A DNA stretch of 10,651 nt from NCBI GenBank assembly GCA_002293525.1, contig DBDJ01000048.1, positions 106,817 to 117,467 of the forward strand, read 5' to 3'. Below are positions 6,849-10,651 of the stretch, piece by piece. The position numbers were made by a program, and so were the translations under genes. This DNA comes from Lachnospiraceae bacterium UBA935 (GTDB lineage: Bacteria > Bacillota > Clostridia > Lachnospirales > Lachnospiraceae). How positions within the stretch are numbered: position 1 is the stretch's first letter; every line of letters begins with the position of its first letter. Under the pieces are notes generated by a model that was not told the origin of the DNA, ran no database searches, and saw only the letters and a program-made list of their open reading frames with translations.

Positions 6849-6890
6849 GAGTTTGCAAAAGCCATTGAATATTTCCAGAAAGGATTCCCC

Positions 6891-7946
6891 ATGACTCCTA
6901 TATCGGTATGTATCATCGCTAAGAATGAAGAAGAAAATATTGAAAAATGTCTCCGGAAGCTTTCCTCTTATGACTTTGAAATTATCGTGGCCGACACCGG
7001 CTCCACCGACCGCACCAAGGAAATCGCGTCACGATACGCCACAAAAGTCCTCGATTTTGAGTGGATAGACGATTTCAGTGCGGCCCGGAATTTTGCCGCT
7101 TCCCATGCTGTTAACAATTGGATCTTGGTTCTTGACTGCGATGAATACATTACCCATATCAATCTCCCGAGAATCCTGACGCTGATCCGGCAGTATCCGC
7201 GTTATGTCGGCGTCCTGGAAATAGAAAACGCGATGATGGGCGGCGACGGAACCAGAAGCTACACCACCAAACTGGTACGTTTATACTCCCGCAAGCATTA
7301 TCATTTTACCGGTGCCATCCATGAACAGGTCACTCCGCTTAAAGCGCAGGAGCTGATATCTTTTGACCTTCCCCTGAAAATCTATCACACCGGTTATGTC
7401 GGCAGCCCTGCCAAAATCGCCGAGAAAAACCAGCGTAACATCAGCCTTCTGACCGCCGCCTTGGAGCGGACTCCTGATGATGCCTATCTTTATTTCCAGC
7501 TGGGGCAGTCCTACGTTCTCGGCGATGATTACGAAGAGGCTTGCAAATGGTTTTCCCATGGTCTTGCCTTTGATCTGGATCCGGAGCTGGAATATGTCCA
7601 GACCATGGTAATTGCCTACGGACAATCGCTGCTGCTGACCGGCAGACAGGAGGAAGCGCTTAATTATGCCAATATATACGACTCCTTTTCCGCTTTGACG
7701 GATTTTGTCTACTTGATGGGCCGGATCTACCTCGCCAATAACCTGCCCATCAAAGCCCTGGGTGAATTCCTGATCGCTCTCACGATGCCGCAAGGAAAGC
7801 AGCAGGGCGTTAATTCCTACCTTCCATGCTACAATATTGCCCTGATCTATGAAAATATGGGTAACATGGAAATCGCCCTCATGTATTATAAAAAATGCGG
7901 CGACTTTCCGCCCGCACAGGAACGTCTTAACGCCTTAAATTCCTGA
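6891..7946 (+). CDS. family 2 glycosyltransferase with C-terminal TPR repeats
   Basis: A soluble GT-A inverting glycosyltransferase, 351 residues. The N-terminal catalytic part (about 1-170) shows ISVCIIAKNEEENIEKCL (4-21), VADTGSTDRT (33-42, nucleotide binding), DFSAARNFA (61-69), the metal-binding DCDE (82-85), TTKLVRLYSR and GAIHEQV (141-147). From about 195 there are TPR-like helical pairs, for example AYLYFQLGQSYVLGDDYEEACKWF and CYNIALIYENMGNMEIALMYYKKC. The architecture matches the SunS-like and similar GT2-TPR proteins of Bacillota, some of which glycosylate peptides or proteins; the TPR part may bind the acceptor. The acceptor here is unknown. The ATG has AAAGGA and a good promoter upstream. 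It is the only plus-strand gene, divergent from the fucosyltransferase operon and convergent with the large glycosyltransferase, so it is regulated separately from both. Confidence 0.88.
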   Translation: MTPISVCIIAKNEEENIEKCLRKLSSYDFEIIVADTGSTDRTKEIASRYATKVLDFEWIDDFSAARNFAASHAVNNWILVLDCDEYITHINLPRILTLIRQYPRYVGVLEIENAMMGGDGTRSYTTKLVRLYSRKHYHFTGAIHEQVTPLKAQELISFDLPLKIYHTGYVGSPAKIAEKNQRNISLLTAALERTPDDAYLYFQLGQSYVLGDDYEEACKWFSHGLAFDLDPELEYVQTMVIAYGQSLLLTGRQEEALNYANIYDSFSALTDFVYLMGRIYLANNLPIKALGEFLIALTMPQGKQQGVNSYLPCYNIALIYENMGNMEIALMYYKKCGDFPPAQERLNALNS

Positions 7947-7955
7947 GTACACTAA

Positions 7956-8010
7956 GGAAACACTGCTGCATCAGCGTTTCCCTAAATCACTTATTGAAAG
8001 TGTTATTCAT
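7956..8010. terminator. convergent terminator region with two hairpins
   Basis: Between converging genes: GGAAAC (7956-7961) pairs with GTTTCC (7976-7981) and, past an A/C mismatch, CTG with CAG, loop CTGCAT. The stem is symmetric and can form on both strands. A second hairpin, CACTT-ATTGA-AAGTG (7988-8002), is followed by TTATTCATT on the plus strand. Neither has a strong T-run, so together they are a plausible but imperfect bidirectional terminator. Confidence 0.45.
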
Positions 8011-8023
8011 TCAATTCCCCTAT

Positions 8024-9856
8024 TCACAGTTCCGCGTCCACGATCCGGATGATCTTCTTAAGCATCTGTGGATAAGAATAGCATTCTGACACTTTCCGGT
8101 ATCCGGCTATGGCAATTGCCAATCTTTCCTTTTCATGACGCAGATAATAATTCACTTTTTTCTTCAGCTCCTCCATTGTCCGGAACAAGACGATCTCTTG
8201 ATCGGGAACAAATAATTCCGCCAGATCCTGCTGATAGTTGCTGATCACGAACCCGCCTACGGACATCACGTCGAAGATCCGCTGCGGGATGCCGCTTTCA
8301 ATCGAGCGGAGGGTAATATTCAAATTAATTTTACTTAGATGAAATATTTTCAAGGCTTCCTTATTCGGATCAACCCAGCCATGGACATGGACATTGGCCG
8401 GAGCTTTTTCCTTGCTGGTGGCATACAGGTGAACTTCGTGCTCCTGCGCCAGCTCGCCAAGAATCAACACCCGGTCCCGATGGGTTATATCTCTCGCCAT
8501 CAGAGCCTCATAATAGTGCCGGTTGTCCATATTATAGGATTTCTTCGCATCCATGATTCCGGCCAGATATTGAACCGTTTCTTCCGAAAGTCGGTTAAAT
8601 ACTTTCGTCTTCTGCTGCCAGTCACCTACGGGATCGTGGACAAAAGCTTCCATGTCCTCACTGATCGCATTTTTCTCCGGCGGCAGTAATTTCTGGTAAT
8701 CCTGTTTTAAATAAAGATTGCCCACCATGGAAACATCATGGCTGTATGCCTTCTCATCTTCTTCAGTGATAACCAGCCCCTTCATCATCGCCGTATTCGC
8801 CGCCAAGTGCATATAGTGCAGGTGCGGCAGCTTCTTTCCGGCCAGCTTATCGATTTCCTGCTTGTCCATCGCAAAAATATGGGTCGTCGGATAGGCTGCA
8901 AACCATCCGTTCAGCTCCTTCAAGGGGGAATCATAACACCAGGCAATGTACGGCACCCCCTCTTCATAACAGGCCTGAGCAATTTCCGGCGACAGATTAA
9001 AGCTAATGACATAGTCGCAATGATGCACTTTTAAGCGTTCAGCAAAATCATCTTTTCCCTGCTCGCTATAATTCTGGATATGCGCTTCGCCGTTATCCAT
9101 CCTGACTTCATAACCCAGTTCCAACAGGCCCCAAGTAATATGATTCATCTTGATGCGATCCGTGGGACAAAACAGAAAACTCTTCTTAGGCGGGAAAAAG
9201 TCCGGATAAGCGGCACGGACTTTCTTCCGGGCCGCATCATAGTTCCAGTAATTGGGAACTTCACAATCATGAATATACCAAGCCGATGCCTGGCCGGGAA
9301 CCACGATTTGATAGCCGGCCCGGCGGAATTCCAGACATTGTGATACGTCATAGAAATCCCACCCGGTTATAATGTCTTCTCGCCAGGGAAGATCATACTG
9401 GGTGACCATCATCAGCCCGTCGACTACCTCGACCGGAACAATCCCTTCCTTAATCATCTGGATGCTGTAGTTTTCTCCGGCTTCCAGCGTCTTTTCCAGC
9501 CGGTAAAAATTACCGATACGCTGCTCATGCCACATCACGGCATCCCAGCATAAGTGCCTGGCCCCGATCATGCCGATCATGCCGATCTGGGGATCAGACT
9601 GGAAAATCGCGATGATGTCACGGAGAAATTGACGGTTGCGGATAAAGGTGTCCTGATGCAGATAGACCTTGTATCTGGCATCACTGGCATGCATGCCTTC
9701 GTTATAGCCGGCTGCCATACTGACGGCGTCGGATATTACCAGGGTATCTGCTGTGTATCCTTCCGGAATATCTAGCAGGGAAAGGTAATTGAAGCATTCG
9801 GTTAGGTAGAAATCATTGTTACTGCAGATGATAAAGCAGATCTTGCGGTTATCCAT
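8024..9856 (-). CDS. two-domain glycosyltransferase: YLHQD-type GT2-like domain fused to CgeB/GT1-like domain
   Basis: A 610-residue cytoplasmic protein from the ATG at 9856, supported by GAGGTG just upstream and by alignment with its paralogue at 4110-5228; the frame stays open to 9931, but that extension has no ribosome site and crosses a run of seven C. Residues 1-215 hold the GT2-like block: SDAVSMAAGYNEGM (42-55), YKVYLHQD (62-69), DGLMMVTQYDLPWRED (146-161), GWDFYD (165-170), HDCEV (197-201). Residues about 225-360 (MNHITWGLLELGYEV, DYVISFNLSPEIA, YIAWCYDSP, HIFAMDKQEI) look like the DUF3880/CgeB N-terminal half. Residues about 500-605, with GIPQRIFDVMSVGGFVISN (522-540), match the C-terminal GT1-like domain of CgeB-type proteins. 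It probably adds two sugars in succession or combines recognition and transfer; donors are unknown. It follows the small unknown gene after 99 bases, probably cotranscribed. Confidence 0.85.
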   Translation of the reverse strand: MDNRKICFIICSNNDFYLTECFNYLSLLDIPEGYTADTLVISDAVSMAAGYNEGMHASDARYKVYLHQDTFIRNRQFLRDIIAIFQSDPQIGMIGMIGARHLCWDAVMWHEQRIGNFYRLEKTLEAGENYSIQMIKEGIVPVEVVDGLMMVTQYDLPWREDIITGWDFYDVSQCLEFRRAGYQIVVPGQASAWYIHDCEVPNYWNYDAARKKVRAAYPDFFPPKKSFLFCPTDRIKMNHITWGLLELGYEVRMDNGEAHIQNYSEQGKDDFAERLKVHHCDYVISFNLSPEIAQACYEEGVPYIAWCYDSPLKELNGWFAAYPTTHIFAMDKQEIDKLAGKKLPHLHYMHLAANTAMMKGLVITEEDEKAYSHDVSMVGNLYLKQDYQKLLPPEKNAISEDMEAFVHDPVGDWQQKTKVFNRLSEETVQYLAGIMDAKKSYNMDNRHYYEALMARDITHRDRVLILGELAQEHEVHLYATSKEKAPANVHVHGWVDPNKEALKIFHLSKINLNITLRSIESGIPQRIFDVMSVGGFVISNYQQDLAELFVPDQEIVLFRTMEELKKKVNYYLRHEKERLAIAIAGYRKVSECYSYPQMLKKIIRIVDAEL

Positions 9857-9955
9857 AGGCACCTCATGAAATTGTAGATTGAGTTTCAAATGTGGGCGGT
9901 CATCAGTATCGGGGGGGATTCGGTATTCCAACTGGTAGGTTGTTTGGGGTGTACA

Positions 9956-10402
9956 TCAATCTTCTGTTGTTTCGCTGATCATCTGCATATACTCAATGAC
10001 TTTTTTTTCATCCTCTACTGTACCGGGGAGTAGATAGCGGAATGCGGTGTTGCTCAATTGCATCTCGGCAATCCACTGCACCCCTTCCAAGCAGAGTTCT
10101 TGAGGGAGATCGTTTTCCAAGCGACGTAAGGCAAATCTGATTACACGGTATTTTTGAAGTAATTCTTCTATACTTTTGATACCGTTCAATATCGAATGTT
10201 CACCCTTCATCGCTTCTAAGCGCCAGATATTAATAAAGGTGTAAAGATATCTTAAGCCGGCATCTTTATTCAAATATCCTATCCACATGGCTTCCATCTT
10301 CTTACTGATTTGAATATAAGCCTCCATATCACCTTTCCTTAACAAAGCGTCCATTTCTTCATGAAGGCTGGCTATCTTTTTTCTCATTACACTATTTTGC
10401 AT
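9956..10402 (-). CDS. small helical protein of unknown function
   Basis: I do not recognise this 148-residue protein. It is almost wholly alpha-helical by appearance: IASLHEEMDALLRKGDMEAYIQISKKMEAM at the N-terminus could form a coiled coil or TPR-like helix pair, then GYLNKDAGLRYLYTFINIWRLEAM, IKSIEELLQKY and an acidic end (MISETTED). No signal peptide, membrane helix or catalytic motif is visible. The ATG at 10402 has GGGAG five bases before it and fits a promoter whose transcript starts near 10450; earlier in-frame ATGs at 10456 and 10504 lack a ribosome site and lie upstream of that start. It leads a two-gene unit with the large YLHQD/CgeB enzyme, so it may assist or regulate glycan assembly, but that rests on position alone. 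Confidence 0.7.
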   Translation of the reverse strand: MQNSVMRKKIASLHEEMDALLRKGDMEAYIQISKKMEAMWIGYLNKDAGLRYLYTFINIWRLEAMKGEHSILNGIKSIEELLQKYRVIRFALRRLENDLPQELCLEGVQWIAEMQLSNTAFRYLLPGTVEDEKKVIEYMQMISETTED

Positions 10403-10457
10403 ATAAGCTCCCGTATAAGTAAATCCCTGTCGATTTGAACGTTTATTCTCTTTCATT

Positions 10458-10486
10458 AATATAGTACAGATAAGAGATTTATTCAA
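10458..10486 (-). promoter_or_regulatory. promoter of the unknown-protein/large-glycosyltransferase unit
   Basis: On the minus strand TTGAAT (10486-10481), 17 bases, TATATT (10463-10458): 4/6 and 5/6 to sigma-A consensus. The -35 hexamer and spacing are the same as in the fucosyltransferase operon promoter, which may indicate shared control. The leader to the ATG at 10402 is about 48 bases. Confidence 0.6.
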
Positions 10487-10651
10487 TACCCTCAGACCAT
10501 CCATTTGGATTGGAATTCCAACCCTCCGGTTCCCGAGCCCTCTCCCCCCGCCTTCTCATTCTTAAACTCAATGACATTACCATGTGGAGACAGGGAGCGA
10601 GTGGGAGAAAGTGATTTGACGTACTAACTTTGAGTTTCCCCCAAAAATGAA
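10487..10651. other. gene-free right end with inverted repeats
   Basis: No credible coding frame or RNA gene is seen here. TTGGAATTCCAA (10510-10521) is a perfect 12-base palindrome lying about 24 bases upstream of the promoter -35 at 10486, in the position of an operator. AAACTCAA (10564-10571) and TTGAGTTT (10630-10637) form an eight-base inverted pair 58 bases apart. There is a pyrimidine-rich stretch with C6 at 10544-10549. Function unknown. Confidence 0.35.

Noticed and set aside
10561..10637. Insertion-sequence or MITE end suggested by AAACTCAA/TTGAGTTT
   Set aside because: Eight bases of inverted repeat with no transposase, target duplication or second copy is not enough evidence.

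Overview
The window looks like a chromosomal segment from a low-to-mid GC anaerobic Bacillota, probably of clostridial type. The reasons are GGGAG-type ribosome binding sites about five bases before the starts, a Gram-positive-style lipoprotein signal (LGGC), plain sigma-A-like promoters, and glycosyltransferase families common in that group. This placement is an inference; no rRNA or other marker gene is present. Eight of the nine genes read on the minus strand.

Region 1 (1-3968, minus) is a sulfur-activation operon: cysD, then a cysN-cysC fusion (start overlapping the cysD stop by one base), then a lipoprotein solute-binding protein of the SsuA/TauA/NrtA family. CysD and CysN make APS from sulfate and ATP; the fused CysC kinase makes PAPS. 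The transporter partners would lie beyond position 1. The cysN-cysC gene carries an in-frame 36-base tandem repeat between GTPase domain and beta-barrel. A 26-base repeat lies between it and the binding-protein gene.

Region 2 (4110-6650, minus) is a three-gene glycan operon: a GT11 alpha-1,2-fucosyltransferase-like protein, a small unknown protein, and a stand-alone glycosyltransferase with a YLHQD core motif. A 17-base repeat carrying a Shine-Dalgarno-like core lies in front of the small gene. The operon starts from a promoter in a divergent intergenic region, whose other promoter drives the plus-strand gene.

Region 3 (6891-7946, plus) is a GT2 glycosyltransferase with a C-terminal TPR region. 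It converges on region 4 with hairpins between.

Region 4 (8024-10402, minus) is a 148-residue unknown protein followed by a large two-part glycosyltransferase: its N-terminus is a paralogue of the YLHQD enzyme and its C-terminus is a CgeB/GT1-like module. The last roughly 165 bases hold no gene.

Taken together, the glycan genes look like part of a surface-polysaccharide or protein-glycosylation locus (flagellin or S-layer possible, not shown). The adjacent PAPS-making operon may serve ordinary sulfur assimilation or supply sulfate for glycans. The distinctive sequence-level feature is three unrelated short tandem repeat arrays within 5 kb.
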